Assembly (NCBI GenBank): GCA_023392035.1
Contig: JAEVZY010000248.1
Location: 1 to 15,749, forward strand
Direction: 5' to 3'
From: Pseudomonadota bacterium
Lineage (GTDB): Bacteria > Pseudomonadota > Gammaproteobacteria > Burkholderiales > Burkholderiaceae_D
Length of the DNA stretch: 15,749 bases
This document shows, piece after piece, positions 1 through 7,215 of this stretch. Each line of letters begins with the position of its first letter. The stretch's first letter is position 1. The notes under the pieces are model-generated. The model was not told the origin of the DNA and did no database searches. It saw nothing but the letters and a program-made list of their open reading frames with translations. The position numbers were made by a program, and so were the translations under genes.

Positions 1-1452
1 GTGGATGGCATCGGCATTCGTTTCGGCGGCTTGAAAGGGGTGTATGGCCTCAGTTTCGAGGCGCTGCCGGGGCAGGTGACCGGCCTGATCGGTCCCAACG
101 GCGCCGGCAAGACGTCCGTGCTCAACATCCTGGGCGGCTTCTACCAGCCCAGCGAAGGCAGCGTGCGCCTGGGGCCGCAGCCCTTGCCCTCCGGCCGCAG
201 CGAGGCGTGCGCCCGCGCCGGCATTGCCCGCACCTTCCAGACCACGCTGCTGTTCGATTCCCTCACCGTGCTGGAAAACGTCGAGCTGGCCTGGCATGGC
301 AAGCCCGACAGCGCCGCCGCGCGCGACCTGCTGCGCTTTGCCGGCTTCGAGGGCGATCCGCAAACCCCAGCCGCCGACCTGCCCTTCGTGGACCGGCGCA
401 TGGTGGAAATCGCGCGCGCCCTGGCGCTGCGTCCGCGCGCCTTGCTGCTGGACGAGCCGGCCGCCGGCCTGGGCAAGGGCGACAAGGCGCGCCTGGCGCA
501 AACCCTGGGGCGGATTGCCGAAAGCGGCGTCACCGTGGTGCTGGTGGAGCACGACATTCCGCTGGTGATGCAGACCTGCAAGCGCCTGGTGGCCATGGAA
601 AACGGCAAGCTGCTGCGCGCCGGCTCGGCCCAGGAAGTGCAGGGCGATCCGGCGGTGATTGCGGCGTATCTCGGTGTCGCCGCCGGCATTGCGCGCAGCG
701 CGCGCCAGGCGGCCGGCGCGCAGCTCCTGCGCACCGACAAACTGTCGGCCGGCTACGGCCGCATCGGCGTGCTCAAGGACATCGGCATCGAAATCCGCGA
801 GCATGAAGTGGTGGCCATCGTCGGCTCCAACGGCGCCGGCAAGAGCACGCTGATGCGCGCGCTCACCGGCTTGCTGCCGGCCGGCGGCAGCATAGGATTC
901 AAGGGCGCCCCGCGCGCCGCCCGGCCGGACCTGGTGTGCCGCTCCGGCCTGGTGATGGTGCCGGAAGGGCGGCAAGTCTTCCCCAGGCTGTCGGTGCGCG
1001 ACAACCTGCTGCTGGGCGGCTATGCGCGGCCGGCGGCGGAGCGCCATGCCAACCTGGAAAAAATGCTGGAGCGCTTTCCGCGCCTGCGCGAACGGGTCGA
1101 GCACGATGCAGGTCTATTGTCCGGCGGCGAGCAGCAGATGCTGGCCATCGCGCGCGGCCTGATGGCGATGCCGGACCTGATCATTTTCGACGAACCCTCG
1201 CTCGGCCTGGCGCCGAAGGTGGTGCAGTCGGTGTATGAAACCATCGACCGCCTGGCGGCCTCCGGCATGACGGTGCTGCTGGTGGACCAGTTCGCCGCGA
1301 TGGCGCTGTCGGTGGCCGATCGCGGCTATGTGCTGAGCCATGGCAGACTGGCGGCCGAAGGCCAGGCGGCGCAGCTGCTTGGCGACGATTCGGTCAAGGC
1401 CGCCTATCTTGGAGAAGGAACCGAGGATGCAGCACGCACTGCGCAAGCTTGA
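1..1452 (+). CDS. Fused LivG-LivF branched-chain-type ABC transporter ATPase (5' partial)
   Basis: Two complete ABC nucleotide-binding domains lie in one chain, LivG-like then LivF-like; these are normally separate proteins powering uptake of branched-chain amino acids, amides, urea or similar solutes at the inner membrane. First domain: Walker A GPNGAGKT (residues 31-38), Walker B LLLDEP (D151, E152), H-loop H184. Second domain: Walker A GSNGAGKST (275-283), signature LSGGE (373-377), Walker B IIFDEP (D397, E398). The first domain's signature is replaced by LPFVDRR (127-133), and the second has Q430 where the switch His would be, as LivF proteins often do. The GTG at the window edge is probably an internal Val, because LivG proteins carry several residues before the FGGL stretch; the true start lies upstream. 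The permeases and binding protein are not in the window. The 3' end overlaps the next gene by 26 bases, implying one transcript. The family is secure; the substrate is unknown. Confidence 0.9.
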   Translation: MDGIGIRFGGLKGVYGLSFEALPGQVTGLIGPNGAGKTSVLNILGGFYQPSEGSVRLGPQPLPSGRSEACARAGIARTFQTTLLFDSLTVLENVELAWHGKPDSAAARDLLRFAGFEGDPQTPAADLPFVDRRMVEIARALALRPRALLLDEPAAGLGKGDKARLAQTLGRIAESGVTVVLVEHDIPLVMQTCKRLVAMENGKLLRAGSAQEVQGDPAVIAAYLGVAAGIARSARQAAGAQLLRTDKLSAGYGRIGVLKDIGIEIREHEVVAIVGSNGAGKSTLMRALTGLLPAGGSIGFKGAPRAARPDLVCRSGLVMVPEGRQVFPRLSVRDNLLLGGYARPAAERHANLEKMLERFPRLRERVEHDAGLLSGGEQQMLAIARGLMAMPDLIIFDEPSLGLAPKVVQSVYETIDRLAASGMTVLLVDQFAAMALSVADRGYVLSHGRLAAEGQAAQLLGDDSVKAAYLGEGTEDAARTAQA

Positions 1453-2335
1453 ATCGCACCGCCGCTTTTCCTACCGGCCCATTACCGAGCGGCCAGATTA
1501 CAGCTGGCCCGACGGCAATCGCCTGGCGGTGTATATCGGCTTCAATGTCGAGCATTTCGAATTTGGCCAGGGCCTGGGGGCGCGGCTGGCGCCCTCGGCC
1601 GAGCCGGACGTGCTCAATTTCGCCTGGCGCGACTATGGCAACCGGGTCGGCGTGTGGCGCTGCCTGGACCTGTTCAGCGAGCTGGACATTCCGGTCGGCG
1701 CGCTGGTCAACACCAGCCTGTACGACGATTGCCCGCAGATCATGCAGGCGCTGCGCGCGCGCGGCGACGAGATCATCGGCCATGGCCACACCAATGCCGA
1801 ATCGCAATGCAATATGGATGAAGCGCAGGAGCGCCGCCTGATCGCCGACTGCGCCGCCCGCATTGCGCATGAAGAAGGAAAAGCGCCGCGCGGCTGGCTC
1901 TCGCCCTGGATTGCGGAAACCCATGTCACGCCCGACCTGCTGCAGGAAAGCGGCTACCGCTACAGCCTGAACTGGTGCCATGACGACCAGCCGATGCCGA
2001 TGCGCACCCGGCAAGGCGTGCTGTGGACCGTGCCCTACCCGCAGGAATTGAACGACATCCCGATGCTGGTGGCGCGCCAGCTGCACGTGGAAAACTTTGC
2101 CTGCATGATCGAAGACCAGTTCGACGAGATGCTGCGGCAGTCGGCCAAGCAACCGCTGGTGATGGGCATTGCGCTGCATCCCTACCTGGTGGGGCATCCC
2201 TATCGCCTGAAGGCCTTGCGCCGCGCGCTGGCGGCAATACGCAAGCGCGGGCAAGCCTGGTGGACCACGCCCGGCGCCATTTACGAGCACGTGCAAACCA
2301 TCCCGGCGCTGCGCGCGCTGGCCGAGGCGCCATGA
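1427..2335 (+). CDS. PuuE-like polysaccharide deacetylase family hydrolase
   Basis: A 302-residue protein of the NodB/polysaccharide-deacetylase fold. Its motif order resembles that of the cofactor-independent allantoinase PuuE: YGNRVGVWR (70-78), GHGH (118-121), MDEAQER (130-136), GWLSPW (156-161), HDDQP (185-189), a VPY...ND segment (202-210) and ALHPYLVGHP (249-258). Such enzymes hydrolyse C-N bonds in cyclic amides or N-acyl sugars. There is no signal peptide, so it should be cytoplasmic, which argues against a cell-wall role. I chose the ATG at 1427 because GGAGAAGGA (1411-1419) lies about seven bases before it; an earlier in-frame ATG at 1340 would extend deep into the ABC gene without a family match. 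It overlaps the ABC gene upstream and the TetR gene downstream by four bases (ATGA). The family call is firm; allantoinase-like chemistry is inference, and another amide or ureide substrate is equally possible. Confidence 0.85.
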   Translation: MQHALRKLESHRRFSYRPITERPDYSWPDGNRLAVYIGFNVEHFEFGQGLGARLAPSAEPDVLNFAWRDYGNRVGVWRCLDLFSELDIPVGALVNTSLYDDCPQIMQALRARGDEIIGHGHTNAESQCNMDEAQERRLIADCAARIAHEEGKAPRGWLSPWIAETHVTPDLLQESGYRYSLNWCHDDQPMPMRTRQGVLWTVPYPQELNDIPMLVARQLHVENFACMIEDQFDEMLRQSAKQPLVMGIALHPYLVGHPYRLKALRRALAAIRKRGQAWWTTPGAIYEHVQTIPALRALAEAP

Positions 2336-3102
2336 GGCATATGGACCCCGATCGTCCGCGCCGCAGCGCAGCCGACACTCGCGCCCGCATCCTCAAGAAG
2401 GCGGTGGCCGAGTTTGCCGCCAAGGGCTACGGCGGCGCCCGCATCGACGCCATCGCCAAGGCGGCGCAGACCAACATCCGCATGCTGTACCACTACTTCG
2501 GCGGCAAGGAAGAGCTCTACCTGGCGGTGCTGGAAAGCGTGATCAACGATTTGCGGATGGAAGAACTCAAGCTCGATTTCAGCGAAGAAGACGATGCGCT
2601 GGAAGGCTTGCTGCAGATGTTCGACTTCATCGACCATCACTTTTCGCGCCATGCCGAGTTGCGCAACATCCTGTCCGGCGAAAACCTCAACCGCGCGCGC
2701 TACATGAAGAAGTCGGCGCTGATTCCGACCATGTCTTCGCCGGTGCTGTCGCTGCTGCAGGCGCTGATCCGCAAGGGCCAGAAAGCCGGCGCCATCCGGC
2801 GCGAGGTCGATGCGCTGCACCTGTACGTGACCATGGTCTCGCTGGTGTCCTATCACAAGACCAACGCCTACACGCTCTCCACCATCTTCCGTGAAGACCT
2901 GACCGGCGAGGCCTGGCAAACCGAGCAGCGGCAATTCAACCGCACGCTGCTGACAAGTTTCTTGCGTCCGCCTTGCGCCGAACCCGCGCCCCGCACCAAG
3001 GCCGCCGGAAAGTCGGGCGCGGGCAAAGCAGGTGCGGACAAATCAAGCGCAGGCAAATCAAGCGCAGGCAAATCAGGCAGCACCACCCGAAAAAGGGACT
3101 GA
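2332..3102 (+). CDS. TetR/AcrR family transcriptional regulator with Lys-rich repeat tail
   Basis: A 256-residue one-component repressor-type regulator. The N-terminal TetR helix-turn-helix covers about residues 16-62 and includes TRARILKKAVAEF, IDAIAKAA and the recognition-helix region NIRMLYHYFGGKEELY. The helical ligand domain continues to about 215. The last 40 residues are not part of the fold: they are low-complexity and basic, with five KSxAG-like units (227-250) and a final TRKRD. The ATG at 2332 overlaps the preceding stop as ATGA, with GAGG four bases upstream; an ATG at 2341 is an alternative that removes three residues. The gene lies inside the transporter-hydrolase unit and ends two bases before the GGT-like gene, so it probably controls this unit and itself. 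RutR, a TetR protein of pyrimidine catabolism, is a conceptual parallel only. The effector and operator are not visible. Confidence 0.93.
   Translation: MRHMDPDRPRRSAADTRARILKKAVAEFAAKGYGGARIDAIAKAAQTNIRMLYHYFGGKEELYLAVLESVINDLRMEELKLDFSEEDDALEGLLQMFDFIDHHFSRHAELRNILSGENLNRARYMKKSALIPTMSSPVLSLLQALIRKGQKAGAIRREVDALHLYVTMVSLVSYHKTNAYTLSTIFREDLTGEAWQTEQRQFNRTLLTSFLRPPCAEPAPRTKAAGKSGAGKAGADKSSAGKSSAGKSGSTTRKRD
3010..3081 (+). repeat. In-frame 15-bp tandem repeat encoding K-S-x-A-G pentapeptides
   Basis: Five consecutive 15-base units, the last truncated, lie in the 3' end of the TetR gene. They encode KSGAG, KAGAD, KSSAG, KSSAG and KSGS. The third and fourth units (3040-3054 and 3055-3069) are identical at the DNA level, and the outer ones have diverged. 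Because the period is a multiple of three, gain or loss of units would change tail length without breaking the frame. The repeat is less GC-rich than its surroundings. Confidence 0.85.
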
Positions 3103-3104
3103 AC

Positions 3105-4700
3105 ATGGCATCCAGAGCCGGCGTGCTTGCGGTATCCAGAAAAGGAATGGTGACCAGCCCGCACGCGACGGCGACCGAAGCCGGCCTGCAGGTGCTGCGC
3201 GAGGGCGGCAATGCGGTGGAGGCGGCGCTGGCGATCGGCATGTGCCTGGCGGTGAGCTACCCGCATTTCACCGGACTGGGCGGCGATGCCTTCATGATTC
3301 TTTGCGACGGCGCCGGCCGCGTCACCACGCTCTCCGGCATCGGCCAGGCGGCCACGCTTTGTCCACCCAACGATGGACGTCCATTGCCGGTGCGCGGCCC
3401 CGGTTCGATGCTGACCTCGGCCGGCACGGTGGACACCTGGGGCCAGGCCTGGGACATCAGCCGCAAGGAGCTGAACGGCAAGAAGAGTTGGGCGCAGCTG
3501 ATCGCGCCGGCGCAGGCGCTGGCCGAGGATGGCTTTGCGCTCAGTCCCTCGCAAAGCTTCTGGATTGATTTTCGCCAGGGTGAGATGGCGCAGCTGCCCG
3601 GCGTGCGCCGCCTGTTCAGCGACAATGGCCGGTGGCTGCCGGCGGGTTCGCGCTTGCGGCAGCCGGCGCTGGGCCGCAGCCTGGCGCTGCTGGCGCGCAA
3701 CGGCCCGCGCGATTTCTACGAAGGCGAACTGGCGCGCGCCCTGGTGCAAGGCCTGGCCCAGGCCGGATCGCCGCTGTCGGCGGCCGATCTCGCCGCCACC
3801 CGCGCCCGGCGCGAAGCGCCCTTGCGCCTGGCGTATCGCGGCGGCGAACTGCTGGCGCATCAGCCGCCCACCCAGGGCCTGACCACCCTGCAGATCATGG
3901 GCACGCTGGCCGGCTTCGAACTGGGCGCAATCCCGCATGGCAGTGCCGATTACTACCACCTGCTGGTGGAGGCGGTGAAGCGCGCCTTCATCGACCGCAA
4001 CCGCTACCTGGCCGATCCGGACCACGCGCCCTTGCCGCTGCCCGTGCTGCTGTCGGCGCAGCACTTGCGCGGCATGGCCGAGACCATCGACATGCATCGC
4101 GCGCTGCCCTGGCCGCATCCCTGGCAGCACGGCGACACGGTCTGCATCGCCGCCGCCGACAACATGGGCAATGCGGTATCGATGCTGCAGACCCTGTACT
4201 TCGACTGGGGCAGCGGAGTCGAGGCGGGCGACACCGGCATCCTCTGGCACAACCGCGGCGCGGCCTTCTCGACCGACCCGCGCTCGCCCAACTGCCTGGC
4301 CGCCGGCAAGCGTCCGTTTCATACGCTCAATCCCGGCATGTACCTGAAACAGGGCAAGCCGCGCCTGCTGTACGGCACCCAGGGCGCGGACGGCCAGCCG
4401 CAGACGCTGGCGGCGGTGCTGACGCGCCTGATCGACCATGGCATGGACCCCTTGTCGGCCCTGGCCAGTCCGCGTTTTCTGCTGGGGCAGACCTTTTCCG
4501 ATCCGCGCCACTCGCTCAAGCTGGAGCAGGACGCCGGCGCCGAAGTCTTCGAGGAATTGCAGCGGCGCGGCCACGCGATTGCGCCGATTCCGGCGCAAAG
4601 CCCGCTGGCCGGTCATCCCGGCGTGATTGCCATCGACGAACAGGGCGGCTTCAGCGGCGCCCATGATCCGCGCAGTGACGGGATGGCGATGGGTGTCTAG
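3105..4700 (+). CDS. Gamma-glutamyltransferase-family Ntn-hydrolase (YwrD/HpxW-like)
   Basis: A 531-residue proenzyme of the GGT family, which cleaves itself before a threonine that becomes the N-terminal nucleophile of the small subunit. The expected cleavage site is D344/T345 in GDTVCIAAAD, followed by GNAVSMLQT, FDWGSGVE, NRGAAFS, KRPFHTLNPG and GADGQPQT. Classical GGTs have T-T-H at the nucleophile; here it is T-V-C, closer to the YwrD/HpxW branch, in which HpxW is an oxamate amidohydrolase. N-terminal features such as EGGNAVEAALA and GLGGDAFM fit the large subunit. No signal peptide is visible, so cytoplasmic hydrolysis is likelier than periplasmic glutathione turnover. The ATG at 3105 is two bases after the TetR stop, preceded by AGGGA. 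An acylase or amidase for the compound imported by the upstream transporter is the best contextual guess; the true substrate is unknown. Confidence 0.92.
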   Translation: MASRAGVLAVSRKGMVTSPHATATEAGLQVLREGGNAVEAALAIGMCLAVSYPHFTGLGGDAFMILCDGAGRVTTLSGIGQAATLCPPNDGRPLPVRGPGSMLTSAGTVDTWGQAWDISRKELNGKKSWAQLIAPAQALAEDGFALSPSQSFWIDFRQGEMAQLPGVRRLFSDNGRWLPAGSRLRQPALGRSLALLARNGPRDFYEGELARALVQGLAQAGSPLSAADLAATRARREAPLRLAYRGGELLAHQPPTQGLTTLQIMGTLAGFELGAIPHGSADYYHLLVEAVKRAFIDRNRYLADPDHAPLPLPVLLSAQHLRGMAETIDMHRALPWPHPWQHGDTVCIAAADNMGNAVSMLQTLYFDWGSGVEAGDTGILWHNRGAAFSTDPRSPNCLAAGKRPFHTLNPGMYLKQGKPRLLYGTQGADGQPQTLAAVLTRLIDHGMDPLSALASPRFLLGQTFSDPRHSLKLEQDAGAEVFEELQRRGHAIAPIPAQSPLAGHPGVIAIDEQGGFSGAHDPRSDGMAMGV

Positions 4701-4715
4701 AATGGGCGTCCAGAA

Positions 4716-4730
4716 TCCGGGGAGCCCGGA
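4716..4730 (+). other. Short perfect stem-loop between GGT-like and hydrolase genes
   Basis: TCCGGG (4716-4721) and CCCGGA (4725-4730) are perfect complements around a three-base loop in the 47-base gap between two genes. No T-tract follows, so it is not a convincing intrinsic terminator. It could stabilise the upstream mRNA or limit read-through. The stem is short enough to be chance in GC-rich DNA. Confidence 0.3.
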
Positions 4731-4747
4731 GCCAGGCGTCGAAACCC

Positions 4748-5560
4748 ATGAAACGTTTTTTGCTTGTTCTGCTTGCGCTGCCCGCAGCCGCTTTTGCCGC
4801 GCCCATGCGCGAGACCCTTCTTGAAACCAGTCTCGGCGATTCGGTGACCCAAGCGGCCGTGCTGTCGCTGGCCGGACCGGCCCCCACCTACCTGGCCGTG
4901 CTGCTGCCCGGTTCTCCCTCCGTGCTGCGACCGGTGCTTGCGAATGACGAGTGGAGCGGCGGCCGGCTGATGGGAAATTTCCTGATCCGTTCGCGCAAGT
5001 GGCTGGTGGATGAAGACCTGGCCGTGTTGTCGGTGGATTGCCGCAGCGACAGCGGCGACGAATGCCGTGAGCTTTACCAGGCCTCGCAGCAAAGGTTCAT
5101 CGACGTCAAGAGCGTGATTGAACTGGCGAAGTCGAATCTGCCCTCCATCAGGCAAGTCTGGCTGGTGGGCACCAGCATGGGAACCATCTCCTCCACCTAC
5201 ATGGCCAAGTGGGGAGGGGCTTACTTCGCGGGCGCCATCCACACCGCCAGCATCAACAATGGCCTTGCCTACCGAAGCATGGCGAATCCGGACTTTGCCG
5301 CCGCCGGCATCCCGCAGGTGTTCATCCATCACAGGGACGACCCCTGCCGCAGCACGACCTACGATGGCACCAGGCACTGGAGCGAAAAGTTCAGTATTCC
5401 ACTGATTACCGTCACCGGCGGCTCGGGTTTTTCCGGCAATGCCTGCCAGGCGTTCTCACAGCATGGATTCCGCGGTGTGGAGCGGGAAGTGATGGCTGCG
5501 ATTGCTGCCATCATCAAGTCCGGAAAAGTTGAGCAGTCGGGAATCGCGCCGGCGAACTGA
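4748..5560 (+). CDS. Secreted alpha/beta-hydrolase-like protein
   Basis: A 270-residue protein beginning with a Sec signal peptide (MKRFLLVLLALPAAAFA, likely cleaved after A17 or A18), so it should be periplasmic or secreted. The mature part has alpha/beta-hydrolase features: a nucleophile elbow VGTSMGT with S143, an acidic candidate D197 or D198 in HHRDDP, and a late histidine H239 in SQHGF, giving a plausible Ser-Asp-His triad in the right order. Four cysteines (98, 106, 200, 233) could form disulfides in the periplasm. The ATG at 4748 is chosen for the signal peptide; the nearest GGAG is some 16 bases upstream, so initiation looks weak. It follows the GGT-like gene by 47 bases and may be a separate unit. 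I do not recognise a specific subfamily; esterase, peptidase or amidase activity are all possible. Confidence 0.65.
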   Translation: MKRFLLVLLALPAAAFAAPMRETLLETSLGDSVTQAAVLSLAGPAPTYLAVLLPGSPSVLRPVLANDEWSGGRLMGNFLIRSRKWLVDEDLAVLSVDCRSDSGDECRELYQASQQRFIDVKSVIELAKSNLPSIRQVWLVGTSMGTISSTYMAKWGGAYFAGAIHTASINNGLAYRSMANPDFAAAGIPQVFIHHRDDPCRSTTYDGTRHWSEKFSIPLITVTGGSGFSGNACQAFSQHGFRGVEREVMAAIAAIIKSGKVEQSGIAPAN

Positions 5561-5677
5561 GCTCAGCGTCGTGCCGGGTGACCACCCCATGCCTTGCCGC
5601 CCGGATGCTGGCCCCAGGTCCAATTGCCATCCGCCGCCAGCTCCCGATACTGAACGCCTTCACCAAGGAGAGTTCAG
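5561..5677. other. Intergenic stretch before the sulfatase gene
   Basis: These 117 bases separate the hydrolase and sulfatase genes. Apart from the clear Shine-Dalgarno AAGGAG (5665-5670) seven bases before the sulfatase ATG, I see no convincing promoter, terminator hairpin or repeat. A promoter could be present without matching a recognisable consensus. Confidence 0.4.
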
Positions 5678-7192
5678 ATGGCAAGCCAGGCCCGCGCGCC
5701 GAATATTCTTTTCATCATGGCCGACGATATCGGCTGGTTCAACGCCAGTTGCTACAACCACGGCATCATGGGTTACCAGACGCCCAATATCGACCGGATT
5801 GCCAAAGAAGGGGCGCTGTTCACCGATTTCTACGGGCAACAGAGTTGCACCGCCGGCCGCGCAGCCTTCGTCACCGGCCAGGCGCCGATCCGTACCGGCC
5901 TGACCAAGGTCGGCATGCCGGGCGCCGCGCTAGGACTGGCCGCTAAAGATCCCTCGGTGGCCGACTTTCTCAAGGGCTTTGGCTACGCGACCGGGCAGTT
6001 CGGCAAGAACCACCTGGGCGACCGCAATGAACACCTGCCCACCGTGCATGGCTTCGACGAATTCTTCGGCAATCTGTATCACCTGAACGCGGAAGAAGAG
6101 CCGGAATATCCGAACTGGCCCAAGGACCCGGCCTTCACCAAGCGCTTCGGCCCGCGCGGCGTGCTCAAGTGCCGCGCCGCGGACAAGGACAATCCCGCCA
6201 GCGATGAAAAATATGGCCGGGTCGGCAGGCAGACCATAGAAAACACCGGGCCGTTGACCAGCAAGCGGATGGAAACGGTGGACGAGGAATTCCTCGCGGC
6301 GGCGCTCAACTTCATCGAGCGCAAATCGAAATCCGATGCGCCCTGGTTCTGCTATTTCAATCCCACCCGCATGCACATCTTCACGCATCTCAAGCCGGAG
6401 TCGAAGGGCAGGACCGGACTCGGCCTGTACCCGGATGGCATGGTGGAGCTGGACGGCTATGTCGGCCAACTGCTGGACAAGCTCGACCAGTTGAAAGTTG
6501 CCGACAACACCATCGTCGTCTTCACCACCGACAACGGCGCCGAAGTCATGACCTGGCCCGACGGCGGCTCGACGCCGTTTCGCGGCGAGAAAGACACCAA
6601 TTGGGAAGGCGGCTGGCGCATCCCTTGCGTCATGCGCTGGCCGGGCGTGATCCAGCCGGGACGCCTGATCAACGATATGTGTGCGCTGCAGGATTTCATC
6701 CCCACCTTCGCCGCTGCCAATGGCGAGACCGGATTGGTGGAAAAAGTGAAGCAGGGCTATCGCATCGGCGACAAGCAATTCAAGGTGCATCTGGATGGGG
6801 AAAACCTGCTGCCTTTCCTGTCCGGCCAGGAAAAGGAGAGTCCGCGCAAGGGCTTCTTGTACTGGAGCGACGATGGCGAATTGATGGCCGCGCGCGCCGG
6901 CCGCTTCAAGATCGTGTTTGCCGAGCAGCGCGCCAAGGGCATTGCAGTCTGGCGCGAACCCTTGGCCATGTTGCGGGTGCCGAAGTTCTTCGATTTGCGC
7001 GCCGATCCCTTCGAGCGCGGCGATGAAAGCATCCAGTACGACGACTGGATGCTTCAGCAGATGTTCCTGATGTACGCGGCCCAGCCTTTGGTCGGCCAAT
7101 GGCTGAACAGCTTCAAGGAATTTCCGCCGCGCGCACGCGCCGCCAGCTTCTCGATTGACCAGGTGGTCGAGAAGATGCTGCCCAAGGATTGA
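5678..7192 (+). CDS. Arylsulfatase-family sulfatase (CTAGR type, cytoplasmic)
   Basis: A 504-residue type I sulfatase hydrolysing sulfate esters. The maturation signature is C57-T-A-G-R61, where C57 must be oxidised to formylglycine; Ala replaces the commoner Pro of CxPxR, a permitted variant. Metal ligands appear as D16-D17 in MADDIGW and D285-N286 in TTDNGAE. K110 and H112 lie in GKNHLGD, and the EGGWRIPCVMRWPG segment is typical of the C-terminal half of the catalytic domain. The fold begins at residue 9 with no signal peptide, so the enzyme is probably cytoplasmic and needs an imported sulfate ester. No formylglycine-generating enzyme or anSME is in the window, so maturation depends on a gene elsewhere. 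AAGGAG seven bases before ATG 5678 supports the start. The acid phosphatase gene follows within 25 bases, suggesting co-transcription. The substrate cannot be assigned. Confidence 0.93.
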   Translation: MASQARAPNILFIMADDIGWFNASCYNHGIMGYQTPNIDRIAKEGALFTDFYGQQSCTAGRAAFVTGQAPIRTGLTKVGMPGAALGLAAKDPSVADFLKGFGYATGQFGKNHLGDRNEHLPTVHGFDEFFGNLYHLNAEEEPEYPNWPKDPAFTKRFGPRGVLKCRAADKDNPASDEKYGRVGRQTIENTGPLTSKRMETVDEEFLAAALNFIERKSKSDAPWFCYFNPTRMHIFTHLKPESKGRTGLGLYPDGMVELDGYVGQLLDKLDQLKVADNTIVVFTTDNGAEVMTWPDGGSTPFRGEKDTNWEGGWRIPCVMRWPGVIQPGRLINDMCALQDFIPTFAAANGETGLVEKVKQGYRIGDKQFKVHLDGENLLPFLSGQEKESPRKGFLYWSDDGELMAARAGRFKIVFAEQRAKGIAVWREPLAMLRVPKFFDLRADPFERGDESIQYDDWMLQQMFLMYAAQPLVGQWLNSFKEFPPRARAASFSIDQVVEKMLPKD

Positions 7193-7215
7193 TCGGCCCA
7201 CCATCGGGGAAAGTG

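Noticed and set aside
3010..3081. CRISPR-like or mobile-element repeat
   Set aside because: The 15-base units are contiguous, in frame and without spacers; they are a coding repeat in the TetR tail.
2868..4664. 598-codon open frame on the minus strand opposite the GGT-like gene
   Set aside because: Its composition is Arg/Gln/Ala/Gly-rich with no domain, and it lies exactly opposite a well-supported gene. Long antisense frames are expected in GC-rich DNA.
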